Assembly (NCBI GenBank): GCA_017940565.1
Contig: JAGAYH010000020.1
Span: forward strand, 1 to 58,056
Direction of reading: 5' to 3'
DNA from: Bacteroidaceae bacterium
GTDB lineage: Bacteria; Bacteroidota; Bacteroidia; Bacteroidales; Bacteroidaceae
Length of the DNA stretch: 58,056 nucleotides
Part shown: one piece after another, positions 1 through 8,504 of the stretch
Position numbering within the stretch: position 1 is the first letter of the stretch
Layout: each line of letters begins with the position of its first letter
Notes under the pieces: generated by a model
Told to the model about the DNA's origin: nothing
The model's input: only the letters and a program-made list of their open reading frames with translations
Database searches by the model: none
Translations under genes and position numbers: made by a program

Positions 1-1062
1 CAACCACTGGCCGCTAAAGTGCTGAAACAAATTATTGCCCAAATGCCAACCATGATGAGTTGGGAACTGGCTGACACCGAACAGAACAGCACGGGGCTGA
101 CACTACGTTACATCATCACGAAGCCCGACAGTTCTACCTCGAAGGCAACAATCCTTTTTAGTGCTGACAATTTGGTGCTTGAAGCCAATTTGCTATCAGG
201 TAATGTCTCGCTTCTAAAAGCCAATCCCACACCCAACACACGATCCGAAGTGAGCATGGTTCGCGTACCAATACATCGCCATAACGGATTACCCATCGTA
301 ACCGTCATCATTGATGGTCAACCGTGCAATATGTTCTTCGACACAGGTGCCCCAGGAGTCATTCTCAACAGCAAGTATTTTGACCACAACATCGATGGAC
401 AAGTGATGGGAAGTGGTGGTCGTGGTGCTGTTGGCACAGGTTCTGTGAGCGGTATACACCATGTGAAGTTGATGGACATGGGCGGTGTTACGCTCCATGA
501 GACGGACATCATGACAACGGACTTGAGTAATCTGGAGACCGTCGGCGTAACGGTGCACGGCATCTTGGGACAGAGCTACTACAAAGATTTTGATGTGCTG
601 TTTGATTTCAAGAGGGACGAGATAGTGCTGCTAAGCCCGGACACCTCGCACCAATGGCTGCTGAACGAGGGCTACAGTTGCCAAACGGTGAGCGGCGTAA
701 AGAAAGGCCACTTGCTGACCTTCGACTGCCAAGTTGGCGGTGTACTCGTTGTGCTCGCTTTCGACAGTGGAGCACAAAGCAACCTGCTCGCCAGCGATTG
801 GCCACAACTGCATCCGACCACTGTTAAGGGCATCAAGAAAACCCACCTCACAGGCTATGGCGATGGACGGGCATCGATTACAAAGGGCAAAACCACCCTT
901 ACGCTCGGCGGGCGGGCATTTATGAAACAGCAGACAGCATTCTCTAATGTGTCTCACCTGAAAGAGAGCAAAGGCATTGACGGTCTCTTCGGTTGCGAAG
1001 TACTTGCCAAACAAAAACTGCTTATCTCATACAAACGCCAAGAACTGATACTGGTTGATTAA
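1..1062 (+). CDS. Retropepsin-like aspartyl protease, tandem domains, 5' partial
   Basis: The reading frame is open to the left edge, so the true start is probably outside the window; the first in-frame possible start is GTG at 19. Counting from that GTG, 347 residues show two retropepsin-like halves. The first has a catalytic-type FFDTGAPG loop (Asp108) and a GILGQSYYKDFDVLFD segment, the second has AFDSGAQSN (Asp249) and GIDGLFGCEVLAKQKLLISY. The pattern of a DTG/DSG loop followed by G-[IL]-[LD]-G near the end of each half is typical of the bacterial aspartyl protease (retropepsin-like) families of Bacteroidetes. Two halves in one chain could form an intramolecular dimer, as in pepsin. The N-terminus and any signal peptide are not visible. 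Substrate unknown. Confidence 0.72.
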   Translation, partial: QPLAAKVLKQIIAQMPTMMSWELADTEQNSTGLTLRYIITKPDSSTSKATILFSADNLVLEANLLSGNVSLLKANPTPNTRSEVSMVRVPIHRHNGLPIVTVIIDGQPCNMFFDTGAPGVILNSKYFDHNIDGQVMGSGGRGAVGTGSVSGIHHVKLMDMGGVTLHETDIMTTDLSNLETVGVTVHGILGQSYYKDFDVLFDFKRDEIVLLSPDTSHQWLLNEGYSCQTVSGVKKGHLLTFDCQVGGVLVVLAFDSGAQSNLLASDWPQLHPTTVKGIKKTHLTGYGDGRASITKGKTTLTLGGRAFMKQQTAFSNVSHLKESKGIDGLFGCEVLAKQKLLISYKRQELILVD

Positions 1063-1223
1063 AGTCACAAGCAAGACGGAATTAATGAGCAAGTAAAACG
1101 TTATTATCTTCGGAGCTACATCAACAAAATCTACTATTCAGTCTGTATCGATTATTGTAGATTATTCTTATTAGAAAAAAAGTTGTCCTTCCCATGCAGT
1201 CTTTTTCTCTGTTGTAGGACTTA

Positions 1224-2942
1224 ATGGATAGAGACGTTATGTTCACGATGGAGATAACACGGCTGATAGAACGGTGCAGACAGGGGGATGCGGATGCCCT
1301 CGGAGAACTGTACAAGGCATATGCCCAGAAGATGAGGGGCGTATGCCGTCGGTATATCAGCGATGAACAAGCCATCAGCGACGTATTGCATGACGCGTTC
1401 GTGATTATCTTTACCTCTTTTGACAAACTATGCGATGACAGGAAAGCAGAGGCATGGATGATGTCGATAACGAGAAATGTTGCATCGAAATATAAAGACC
1501 ATCAGGCGAAGATGACTTTTGTGCAACTGGAAGAAGCAGAGCATGTGCAGATACCAGAAGGTGTGAGCGAAGTGAGAGGTGTGCCATTGGAGGATGTACA
1601 GCAGCTCGTTGACCGTTTGCCAGAGGGCTATGGCCAGGTGTTCCGACTTTCGGTGTTCGAGGGGTTGTCGCACAAGGAGATTGCCGACATGCTGGGCATA
1701 GAGCCCCATTCATCGTCATCGCAACTGGCACGGGCGAAGAAGATGCTGCGCAAGATGATGCGGCAATATTGGGTAGCCGTGCTTCTGTTGCTACTTGTTC
1801 CCATTACGTTTAGTCTATTCAGAAAAGGGGATACTGCCGTCAAGGATGAAAAGCCAGTTATGGCAAAACAGCAAGATACGACGAAAAAAACGCAGAAAGA
1901 TTCTCGGTCGGAACAGCCACAGAAACCTGTGATTCTCCATTTGCCTGCGCATCGTTCTACGATTGTTACAATTGGTAGCCTTCCGTCGGAAATAGCTCAG
2001 GCTACGGATTCCGCCACGGCAGACACCTTGTTTAATATGGTTGCACAAGGACAGTCAAATACAGACACGATACTGAACGATACGGCAAATACAATGCACG
2101 GGGTAGTAATTCCACATTACGACATCGCAGACTTATTACCCCAAAAGCCCGCCGGCAGCACCCGCCGTCAACAAAAATGGTCGGTGGATCTTGCATACGT
2201 TGGAGGCTTTGGTGAACAGAATTATAACCGTCCGTACGGTTTCACGGAGATACCGATGATATTTCCGACAGGTGAGCCACTATCGCCTGTCACCTTTGAG
2301 AACTGGAGCGACTATGCAGCCTTCTTGGCTGAGATGCCTGATGACGGCAGCAGCCATAGCCGAAGCGTCATTATGAACATCGCACTGAATAATGCCGGAG
2401 ATGCCCTGGGTACAGGTACAGACAGGATTGTCCGCAAGAGCCATCACTACATGCCCGTCAACTTCTCATTGGCATTGAAGTATAGGCTGAATAATCGCTT
2501 TGCGCTGGAGACCGGGCTGAGCTACAGTAGGCTGAAGTCTGATTTTGAAATGGGCTCAAACGGTAATACTATCAATGAACAGCAAACCATTCACTATATC
2601 GGCATCCCCTTGAAGGGTACCTACAATATATATAATAGAAAGGCGTGGAGCCTCTACGGAGGTCTCGGCGTTACCGCGGAGATACCTCTCTACTCGCCGC
2701 TCAACACAAGTTACTACTTGCATGGCCTGTTGGAGGCAACCGACAAGACCACCATTCGTGCTCCCTGGCAGTGGTCACTGGGTACCGGTCTTGGCCTGCA
2801 ATACAATATCACTCCCAACATCGGACTGTTCGCAGAACCAAGCTTGCAATACTACATTCCGACGGGGACACAAATTGAAACATACCGCACAGAGCATCCG
2901 TTCACGTTCTCTTTGCCCTTAGGCATCAGAATTACGTGGTAA
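1224..2942 (+). CDS. ECF sigma factor fused to transmembrane helix and outer-membrane beta-barrel domain
   Basis: One uninterrupted 572-residue frame combines domains normally found on separate proteins. Residues 12-93 match sigma-70 region 2 (RLIERCRQGDADALGELY, then DVLHDAFVIIFTSF). Residues 125-178 match region 4 (VDRLPEGYGQVFRLSVFEGL, then the helix-turn-helix SHKEIADMLGIE). Residues 182-199 are a hydrophobic membrane helix (VAVLLLLLVPITFSLF). Residues 200-316 form a polar, Lys/Gln/Thr-rich linker. Residues 317-572 look like a small outer-membrane barrel: alternating aromatic strands (WSVDLAYVGGFG, NFSLALKYRLNNRFALETGL, WSLYGGLGVTAEIPL) and a final ITW with the terminal aromatic residue expected for barrel assembly. 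Start ATG 1224 keeps region 2 intact; 1239 and 1248 are alternatives. As drawn, the sigma part would sit in the cytoplasm, tethered to an envelope sensor, and might need proteolytic release. That mechanism is inference; the domain order is read from the sequence. Confidence 0.8.
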   Translation: MDRDVMFTMEITRLIERCRQGDADALGELYKAYAQKMRGVCRRYISDEQAISDVLHDAFVIIFTSFDKLCDDRKAEAWMMSITRNVASKYKDHQAKMTFVQLEEAEHVQIPEGVSEVRGVPLEDVQQLVDRLPEGYGQVFRLSVFEGLSHKEIADMLGIEPHSSSSQLARAKKMLRKMMRQYWVAVLLLLLVPITFSLFRKGDTAVKDEKPVMAKQQDTTKKTQKDSRSEQPQKPVILHLPAHRSTIVTIGSLPSEIAQATDSATADTLFNMVAQGQSNTDTILNDTANTMHGVVIPHYDIADLLPQKPAGSTRRQQKWSVDLAYVGGFGEQNYNRPYGFTEIPMIFPTGEPLSPVTFENWSDYAAFLAEMPDDGSSHSRSVIMNIALNNAGDALGTGTDRIVRKSHHYMPVNFSLALKYRLNNRFALETGLSYSRLKSDFEMGSNGNTINEQQTIHYIGIPLKGTYNIYNRKAWSLYGGLGVTAEIPLYSPLNTSYYLHGLLEATDKTTIRAPWQWSLGTGLGLQYNITPNIGLFAEPSLQYYIPTGTQIETYRTEHPFTFSLPLGIRITW

Positions 2943-3006
2943 TCGGTGCAGTCATTCGTTGCAATTTTGGACTTTATAAGTAGAGAACAAAATTGTAACG
3001 AATTGT

Positions 3007-4068
3007 ATGTATAGTATCTATGATTACGCCTATAATGGGCTACTCTATCTGAACAACATGATTAGGCCAAACCACAAGCGGCTTTCGCAGCTGATGCTTT
3101 ACTCGACCACTGCTTGTCAGTCACGCTGTAAGCACTGCAATATATGGCAGAAACGGCCAGTAGAGCATCTTTCGCTCAGTGATATTCAGCGTATCATGCA
3201 AAGCCGATGTGTAACCAATCGGACAATTGTTGGTCTGGAGGGTGGCGAGTTCATCCTTCATCCACAGGCAGAGGAAATCATGGCGTGGTTCCATGAGCAT
3301 CATCCTAATTACACGCTGCTCTCAAATTGTCTTGCGCCCCGTCGGGTTATAGATGCCGTCCGTGACTATCAGCCGCAACATCTGTATGTCTCTCTCGACG
3401 GTGGCCGTGAGACTTATCAACGGATGCGGGGCCGAGACGGCTACGACCGGGTGATTGAGGTGGTTGAAGCCCTCAAGGATGAAGTACCCCTGTCGCTGAT
3501 GTTCTGTCTGTCACCGTGGAACTCATTCGACGACATGGCATTTGTCATTAATGTGGCTAAGCATTACGGCATAGACGTTCGCATTGGCATCTACGGAACG
3601 ATAGCTTTCTTCGACACAACGAGTGAATTGCTGACGGCATCAGATTTCGTGAAGCAGATACCCAGAAGCATACACGACACACAGGAGAACTATGACTTTG
3701 TAGCACTTTATGACGAATGGCGCAACGGACATCTTCGCCTGCGCTGCCAGAGCATCATGAGTTGCCTCGTGGTGCATAGCAACGGTGACGTGCCGCTCTG
3801 TCAGAATCTTGATGTTATGTTAGGAAATATCCATAAGCAATCGCTTGACGAGATTTTCAACGGAATATCAGCCGGTCAGACGCAATGTCACTATTCCCGT
3901 CACTGCAACAACTGCTGGATCAACTTTCACCGTAAGTATGACATCATCCTCGTGCGCAACTTTGAGCGATTGTTGCCCAAATGGCTTATTGAGAAGTTCT
4001 ACGGCCAATACCAATGGGCGGCAGACCCTAAGCAGACATATCGCAAACACCTAAAAGTAATACAATGA
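3007..4068 (+). CDS. Radical SAM protein with SPASM-like cysteine-rich C-terminus
   Basis: 353 residues. The radical SAM cluster motif CxxxCxxC is present (CQSRCKHC, Cys37, Cys41, Cys44), followed by GLEGGEF and LYVSLDGGRETYQRMRGRDG, which fit the glycine-rich SAM-binding and beta-strand motifs of the barrel. The C-terminal part has further cysteines (CQSIMSCLVVHSNGDVPLCQN, then CHYSRHCNNC) spaced like a SPASM/twitch domain that binds auxiliary Fe-S clusters. The stop codon overlaps the start of the next gene by four bases (ATGA at 4065-4068), so the two are probably translationally coupled. Together they resemble small-molecule or modified-sugar maturation pairs, but no substrate can be read from the sequence. 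Base composition is more AT-rich than genes after 5148. Confidence 0.85.
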   Translation: MYSIYDYAYNGLLYLNNMIRPNHKRLSQLMLYSTTACQSRCKHCNIWQKRPVEHLSLSDIQRIMQSRCVTNRTIVGLEGGEFILHPQAEEIMAWFHEHHPNYTLLSNCLAPRRVIDAVRDYQPQHLYVSLDGGRETYQRMRGRDGYDRVIEVVEALKDEVPLSLMFCLSPWNSFDDMAFVINVAKHYGIDVRIGIYGTIAFFDTTSELLTASDFVKQIPRSIHDTQENYDFVALYDEWRNGHLRLRCQSIMSCLVVHSNGDVPLCQNLDVMLGNIHKQSLDEIFNGISAGQTQCHYSRHCNNCWINFHRKYDIILVRNFERLLPKWLIEKFYGQYQWAADPKQTYRKHLKVIQ

Positions 4069-5105
4069 TACAGGAAATGATCAACCGATACAAGCGGATG
4101 CGCACTGAGTCTTACCTGCGCCAGACGTACCAGCATCAGTATGCCTTCGTGGGCATGGGACAACACGCACTCACCAACCTTTATCCCGTTCTCCATTATC
4201 TCGGTGTGCCGTTGAAATATATCTGCGTCACGTCAGAACGGAAGGCGCAACTGATAGAACGGAAGTTTCCTGATGTGAAAGCCACTACCTCACTCGACAC
4301 GATTCTCAAAGACGATGCTATCAAGGACATTTTCGTCTCAGCCTCCCCATCGTCTCATTTCTCAATCGCCTCGCAAATCCTTCGTAGTGGCAAATCGCTT
4401 TTCATCGAGAAGCCGCCCTGCCAAACATTGGAAGAACTCGACACGCTCATTGATTTACAGCGGCTCTATGGCTCGCCCGTCGCAATGGTTGGGCTACAGA
4501 AACGCTATGCCCCTGCCGTGCAACTATTGAAGAAACGTCTCAGTAAAGCGCATCTTGTCAGTTACGACCTGCATTACCTCACAGGAGCGTACCCGGAGGG
4601 TGATGCTCTGCTCGACCTCTACATCCATCCCCTCGACCTCGTCTGTTTCCTGTTTGGCAAACCATACATCCTCGTCTGCCGTCAGGTAGCCAAGGGTTCA
4701 TACATCCTCATGCTCCAGCATCCGCACATCGTCGGTACACTGGAACTTTCTACATCCTACACATGGATTGCCGCGGAGGAAACACTGAAGGTCTGCACAA
4801 AATCTGGCATCTATCACCTCTCGCAAATGGAGGAACTTACCTTTACACCTATTTCCTCCACCGCTTTCGGCATCCCGGTGGAGAAACTGCATACCCATCA
4901 TGAAACAAAAGAAATCCTCTGCCAGCGAAACAATTTCACCCCTACCCTGGCAAGCAATCAAATATACTCACAAGGCTATTTCAACGAAATGGAGACCTTT
5001 GTCAATGCTGTGGAAGGCCGTAATTATACTGTCGCAACGGACATAAAGACAATCAGGGGAACATACCAACTGATAGATGAAATACAAACCAATAAAAGCA
5101 GGTAG
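4065..5105 (+). CDS. Gfo/Idh/MocA family NAD(P)-dependent oxidoreductase
   Basis: 346 residues. A Rossmann nucleotide-binding start is visible near residue 27 (YAFVGMGQHALTNLYPVLHY), and the family hallmark EKP occurs at residues 115-117 (SLFIEKPPCQ). The central YDLHYLTGAYPEGDALLDLY with a conserved-type HPLDL segment fits the substrate domain. Members oxidise or reduce sugars, cyclitols or biliverdin with NAD(P)H. The start codon overlaps the stop codon of the radical SAM gene, so the pair is probably one transcript and one pathway. An unusual extension of about 25 residues precedes the Rossmann fold. The actual substrate is unknown. The gene ends 42 bp before the convergent zinc-ribbon gene. 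Confidence 0.85.
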   Translation: MIQEMINRYKRMRTESYLRQTYQHQYAFVGMGQHALTNLYPVLHYLGVPLKYICVTSERKAQLIERKFPDVKATTSLDTILKDDAIKDIFVSASPSSHFSIASQILRSGKSLFIEKPPCQTLEELDTLIDLQRLYGSPVAMVGLQKRYAPAVQLLKKRLSKAHLVSYDLHYLTGAYPEGDALLDLYIHPLDLVCFLFGKPYILVCRQVAKGSYILMLQHPHIVGTLELSTSYTWIAAEETLKVCTKSGIYHLSQMEELTFTPISSTAFGIPVEKLHTHHETKEILCQRNNFTPTLASNQIYSQGYFNEMETFVNAVEGRNYTVATDIKTIRGTYQLIDEIQTNKSR

Positions 5106-5147
5106 TAAAGCTAACGCTTTTTTGATGAATATGTCACGTTCGAGAGA

Positions 5148-5939
5148 TTACACGTTGGGCACGATGTCGTCATCGGCTTCGGGGGCGTCGCCGTCGCTGC
5201 CGAAGAGGTCGGGCAGGAGGTCGTTGATGCCGATGCTTTCACGGATGTTGTCCCAGAGGTCGCCGAGGATGCTGCTGGCGTCTTTCTGTTTCTCCGTTTT
5301 CCATTTGCGCACCTCGCGCTTGAGGTCTTCTTTGGTGAAGAAACAGAACACGTGGTTGGCCACGCCGAAGGTGATGGTTTCTTCCTTGTCCTCGCCGGTC
5401 TTGAAGCGTCCCATGGAGAAGAGTCTGTAGTTGTCCACGCGCAGCTGGTGGCTGACGGCGTAGCGTGTGACGCGGTCGACTACGCCGTCGATGATGCTCA
5501 GGCCGTTGGTCACGCCCATGGAGTCGCGCATCTCTTCCACGGCTTCGGCCACGCGCTGGCTGACTATGTCGGCGTGTTTCTTCTGGTCGGGACAGGTGGC
5601 AAAGAGCACGATGCAGCAGAAGATGAGCACGAGCAGCACGATGCCGGTTACCATGAGGCCCCGGGAGCCCCGCTTGGCGGGGGGCAGCGGTTGCTGCGGC
5701 ATGGGGACGTAGCCGTAGGCGGGGCCTGCCGGTGTTGGCGGCGCGGGTACGGTGGCGGGCTGTTTCACTTCTTCATACACGGTTTCGGCGGGTGCGCCGC
5801 ATTGGGGACAGGTCTCTGCCCTTGCGGGCATCGGGTGGCCGCAGGCCCTGCAGAGGATGATGGGTGCGCCGCAGTGGGGGCACGTCTGGGCGGTGGAGGA
5901 CACGGTGCCGCCGCATTCAATGCATTTTATCAGTGACAT
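5148..5939 (-). CDS. Double zinc-ribbon, single-pass membrane protein
   Basis: 263 residues. Four CxxC knuckles form two zinc ribbons at the N-terminus: Cys6/Cys9, Cys20/Cys23, Cys30/Cys33 and Cys44/Cys47. A Pro/Ala-rich linker (about 55-90) follows, then one membrane helix (GLMVTGIVLLVLIFCCIVLF, about 94-114) and a 150-residue C-terminal domain rich in charged residues with KTGEDKEETITFGVANHVF. The C-terminal part may belong to a DUF4359-like family; I am not certain. The gene follows the dipeptidyl peptidase gene on the same strand after 30 bp and may share its transcript. The N-terminal ribbons should face the cytoplasm. No function can be assigned. Confidence 0.75.
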   Translation of the reverse strand: MSLIKCIECGGTVSSTAQTCPHCGAPIILCRACGHPMPARAETCPQCGAPAETVYEEVKQPATVPAPPTPAGPAYGYVPMPQQPLPPAKRGSRGLMVTGIVLLVLIFCCIVLFATCPDQKKHADIVSQRVAEAVEEMRDSMGVTNGLSIIDGVVDRVTRYAVSHQLRVDNYRLFSMGRFKTGEDKEETITFGVANHVFCFFTKEDLKREVRKWKTEKQKDASSILGDLWDNIRESIGINDLLPDLFGSDGDAPEADDDIVPNV

Positions 5940-5969
5940 GGCTGTTAGTTTTTTTGTTGTGTCTCGAGC

Positions 5970-8177
5970 CTATTTCCCCAGCAGGTGCTCCTTGAAGAAG
6001 TTGGTCATGCGGGTCATCAGGTGGTAGCGCGTGTTGCCGCCGTAAATGCTGTGGTTGCGGTTGGTGTAGGTCTGCATTTCAAACTGCTTGTCGGCCTGCA
6101 CCAGGGCTTCGGTGTATTCGTAGGTGTTGCGCACGTGCACATTGTCGTCGGCCAGTCCGTGACACACGAGCAGGGCGCCGCCCAACTGCTTGGCTCGGCT
6201 GAGGGCGTTGTCGTCGTAGCCGTCGGGATTCTCCTGTGGGGTGCGCATGTAGCGTTCGGTGTAGATGGAGTCGTAGTAGCGCCAGCTTGTGGGCGGGGCC
6301 ACGGCTACGCCGGCTTTGAAGACGGGCCGGCCTTCGCTCATGCTCATCAGGGTGTTGAAGCCGCCGTAGCTCCAGCCCCAGATGCCGATGTTGTTCTTGT
6401 CCACGTAGCTCAGTCCGCCCAGATAGATGGCGGCCTCCACCTGGTCGCTCGATTCATATTTGCCCAGCCGTTGGTAGGTGCACTTCTCGAAGTCGGCACC
6501 TCGTCCGCCTGTGCCGCGTCCGTCAACGCAGGCCACGATGAAGCCCAGGCTGCACCAGTGGCTTTCCAGCAGGCCGCCGCTGCCGAAGCCCACGCCCCAG
6601 GCGTCGTTGACGCACTGTGAGCCCGGTCCGGAGTATTGGTAGAGAATGACGGGGTACTTCTTGTTGGGGTCGAAGTTCACCGGCTTCATCATCCAACCGT
6701 TCAAGTCGATGCCTTCGGAGGTCTTGAACGTGAAAAACTCCTTCTTGGCCACGTTCACTTCGCTGAGTTTCTGGCGCAGTTCCGCGTTGTCGATGAGGGT
6801 CTTCTCCGTGTGTCCCTGACCGGTGCACAGGGTAGTGACGGGTGGGGTGGTCAGGTTGGAAAACACGTTGATGAAATACTGGCAGCCCGTGCTGAAGGTG
6901 GCGTCGTTGCTTCCCTTCTGGGCGGAGAGTTTCTTGGTCTGTCCTTTCAGGTTGGTGCTGTAAACGGCGGTGCGCAGGGGCGACTCGTCCTTTGCCTGAT
7001 AATAGAACGTGCCGCTTTTGGCGTCGTAGCCGTAGTAGCGGGTGACGGGCAGGGGGTGGTTGGTCAGCTGCTTCACCAGTTGTCCGGTGAGGCTGTACCA
7101 GTAGAGCTGTGCCATACCGCTGCGCTCGCTCAGGATGACGAAGTTGTTGCCCTCGAAGGTAAGCATGTCGTATGCATCCTCGCGGATATATCGCTCGTCC
7201 TTCTCGTCAAGCAGCAGTTTGCACACGCCCGAGCGCAGGTTGCAGGCGTAGAGCTTCATGTTGTCCTGATGTCGGTTCAGGGTGACCACGGCCAGCTGGT
7301 CGGGCTGTGCCATGATGGGCTTGATGCGCGGGATATAGCCGTCCTTGTCCAGGGGCACGTCCATCTGGTGTGTCACGCGGCTCTTGATGTCGAACGAGTG
7401 GACGGTCACCGTGGCGTTTTGTGCCCCGGCCACGGGGTATTTGTAGCTGTAGGCGCCGGGATAGTCGGCGTATTGCTTCTGCTCGGGCTGCATGCCGCGG
7501 AACATTTGCATGTGGTACACCGGCACCTGGCTTTCGTCGTAGCGTATCCAGGCCAGCAGTTTGCTGTCGGCGCTGAAGGTGAAGGCGCGGCTCAGGGCAA
7601 ACTCTTCCTCGTTCACCCAGTCGGGCACGCCGTTGAGCACCTCGTTGAACTTGCCGTCCTTGGTCACCTGGCTCTCGGAGTTGTTGAAGAGCAACTTCAC
7701 GAGGAACAGGTTATTGTCGCGCACGAAGGCTATCTGCGTGCCGTCGGGCGAGAATGTGGGTTCCTGCTGCTTGCCGGCCGTCGAGAGGGGCTGCATGCGG
7801 CGCGATGCCACGTCGTAGATATAGTAGGTGGCCTTCTTCGAGCGGCGGTAGATATACTCCGTCTCCGTCTGTATGAGGATGCGGCTCTCGTCGGGCGCCA
7901 TCACGTAGCCTTCCACGCCGTCCACTTTCACGTCGCGGGCCGTTTCGGCATCGAAGAGCACGCCCGTTTCCTCGCCCGTCTTGAAGGCATACTTCACGAT
8001 ACGCTTGCCGTCGGGGCTGATGCGGGCAAAACTCTGGCCGTCGGCCAGCGGATAGACACCGCGCAGCGACCGCGGATAGTAGTTGCCGCCGATGGCTTCC
8101 TTCAGGGTCAGGTCGCGGCCGCCCCATGCCGTGGTGAGCCACACCAGGGCCACCATAAAGAGAGATATACGTTTCAT
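5970..8177 (-). CDS. Dipeptidyl peptidase IV (S9B prolyl oligopeptidase family)
   Basis: 735 residues from ATG at 8177. The longer frame to 8336 is rejected because it runs through a promoter-like TAnnTTTG box and has no signal peptide, whereas MKRISLFMVALVWLTTAWG is a good one. The N-terminal part carries beta-propeller type repeats (FARISPDGKRIVKY, PTFSPDGTQIAFVRDNNLF). The C-terminal alpha/beta hydrolase has the nucleophile in GWSYGGF (Ser603), the acid in GLADDNVH (Asp677) and the base in NRNHSIYGG (His709). Spacing (74 and 32 residues) is close to that of mammalian DPP4. The protein should remove X-Pro or X-Ala dipeptides from peptides in the periplasm or at the cell surface. Confidence 0.93.
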   Translation of the reverse strand: MKRISLFMVALVWLTTAWGGRDLTLKEAIGGNYYPRSLRGVYPLADGQSFARISPDGKRIVKYAFKTGEETGVLFDAETARDVKVDGVEGYVMAPDESRILIQTETEYIYRRSKKATYYIYDVASRRMQPLSTAGKQQEPTFSPDGTQIAFVRDNNLFLVKLLFNNSESQVTKDGKFNEVLNGVPDWVNEEEFALSRAFTFSADSKLLAWIRYDESQVPVYHMQMFRGMQPEQKQYADYPGAYSYKYPVAGAQNATVTVHSFDIKSRVTHQMDVPLDKDGYIPRIKPIMAQPDQLAVVTLNRHQDNMKLYACNLRSGVCKLLLDEKDERYIREDAYDMLTFEGNNFVILSERSGMAQLYWYSLTGQLVKQLTNHPLPVTRYYGYDAKSGTFYYQAKDESPLRTAVYSTNLKGQTKKLSAQKGSNDATFSTGCQYFINVFSNLTTPPVTTLCTGQGHTEKTLIDNAELRQKLSEVNVAKKEFFTFKTSEGIDLNGWMMKPVNFDPNKKYPVILYQYSGPGSQCVNDAWGVGFGSGGLLESHWCSLGFIVACVDGRGTGGRGADFEKCTYQRLGKYESSDQVEAAIYLGGLSYVDKNNIGIWGWSYGGFNTLMSMSEGRPVFKAGVAVAPPTSWRYYDSIYTERYMRTPQENPDGYDDNALSRAKQLGGALLVCHGLADDNVHVRNTYEYTEALVQADKQFEMQTYTNRNHSIYGGNTRYHLMTRMTNFFKEHLLGK

Positions 8178-8206
8178 TCCTGTCATGATTTTCAGTTTAG
8201 TCAGTG

Positions 8207-8214
8207 CAAAGGTA
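8207..8214 (-). promoter_or_regulatory. Bacteroidetes -7 box of the dipeptidyl peptidase gene
   Basis: The minus strand reads TACCTTTG, matching the Bacteroidales -7 consensus TAnnTTTG, 30 bp before ATG 8177. A clear -33 TTTG at the expected distance was not found. Confidence 0.5.
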
Positions 8215-8311
8215 ATAATAAAATGGGGCAGGTCATGCATGGCGGCCCTGTTTTTTGTGTCCGCGCTCCCCGGGCAGGGGTCGGGAGGCGGGTGTGACCG
8301 CCTTTGCCGGA

Positions 8312-8438
8312 CGGTAAGCGTTCTCGTTCTCCCCAAATGCGTTTTCGTTTTGCCTAAATGCGTTTTCGTTTTTCCGAGGCGCCGCCTTTAACGTTTGAGG
8401 CGCCGTTTTGAAAATTCCACGCGCCGTTTATGTTTTTC
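8312..8438 (+). repeat. 21-bp-period intergenic array, six units of two types
   Basis: Three units of the first type begin at 8312, 8333 and 8354 (the last is CTAAATGCGTTTTCG). After a 22-bp step come three units of the second type at 8376, 8397 and 8418 (GAGGCGCCG cores, the third degenerate: CACGCGCCG). Within each set the period is exactly 21 bp. This fills most of the 327-bp divergent gap between the dipeptidyl peptidase and the M15 peptidase genes, and lies between the two putative core promoters. The two types share an xxAAxxCCGTTT-like core, and here they occur side by side. Confidence 0.75.
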
Positions 8439-8473
8439 GGAAGCCGACATCCTCTTTTTATTGGCCGTTTTTG

Positions 8474-8481
8474 TATTTTTG
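8474..8481 (+). promoter_or_regulatory. Bacteroidetes -7 box of the M15 peptidase gene
   Basis: TATTTTTG matches TAnnTTTG 23 bp before the ATG at 8505. No convincing -33 TTTG was seen. Confidence 0.45.
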
Positions 8482-8504
8482 TAGCGTCAAAACGGCGAAT
8501 ACGC

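Noticed and set aside
8178-8336. Longer start for the dipeptidyl peptidase gene
   Set aside because: It would bury the -7 box at 8207-8214 and replace a good signal peptide by a Pro/Arg-rich leader.
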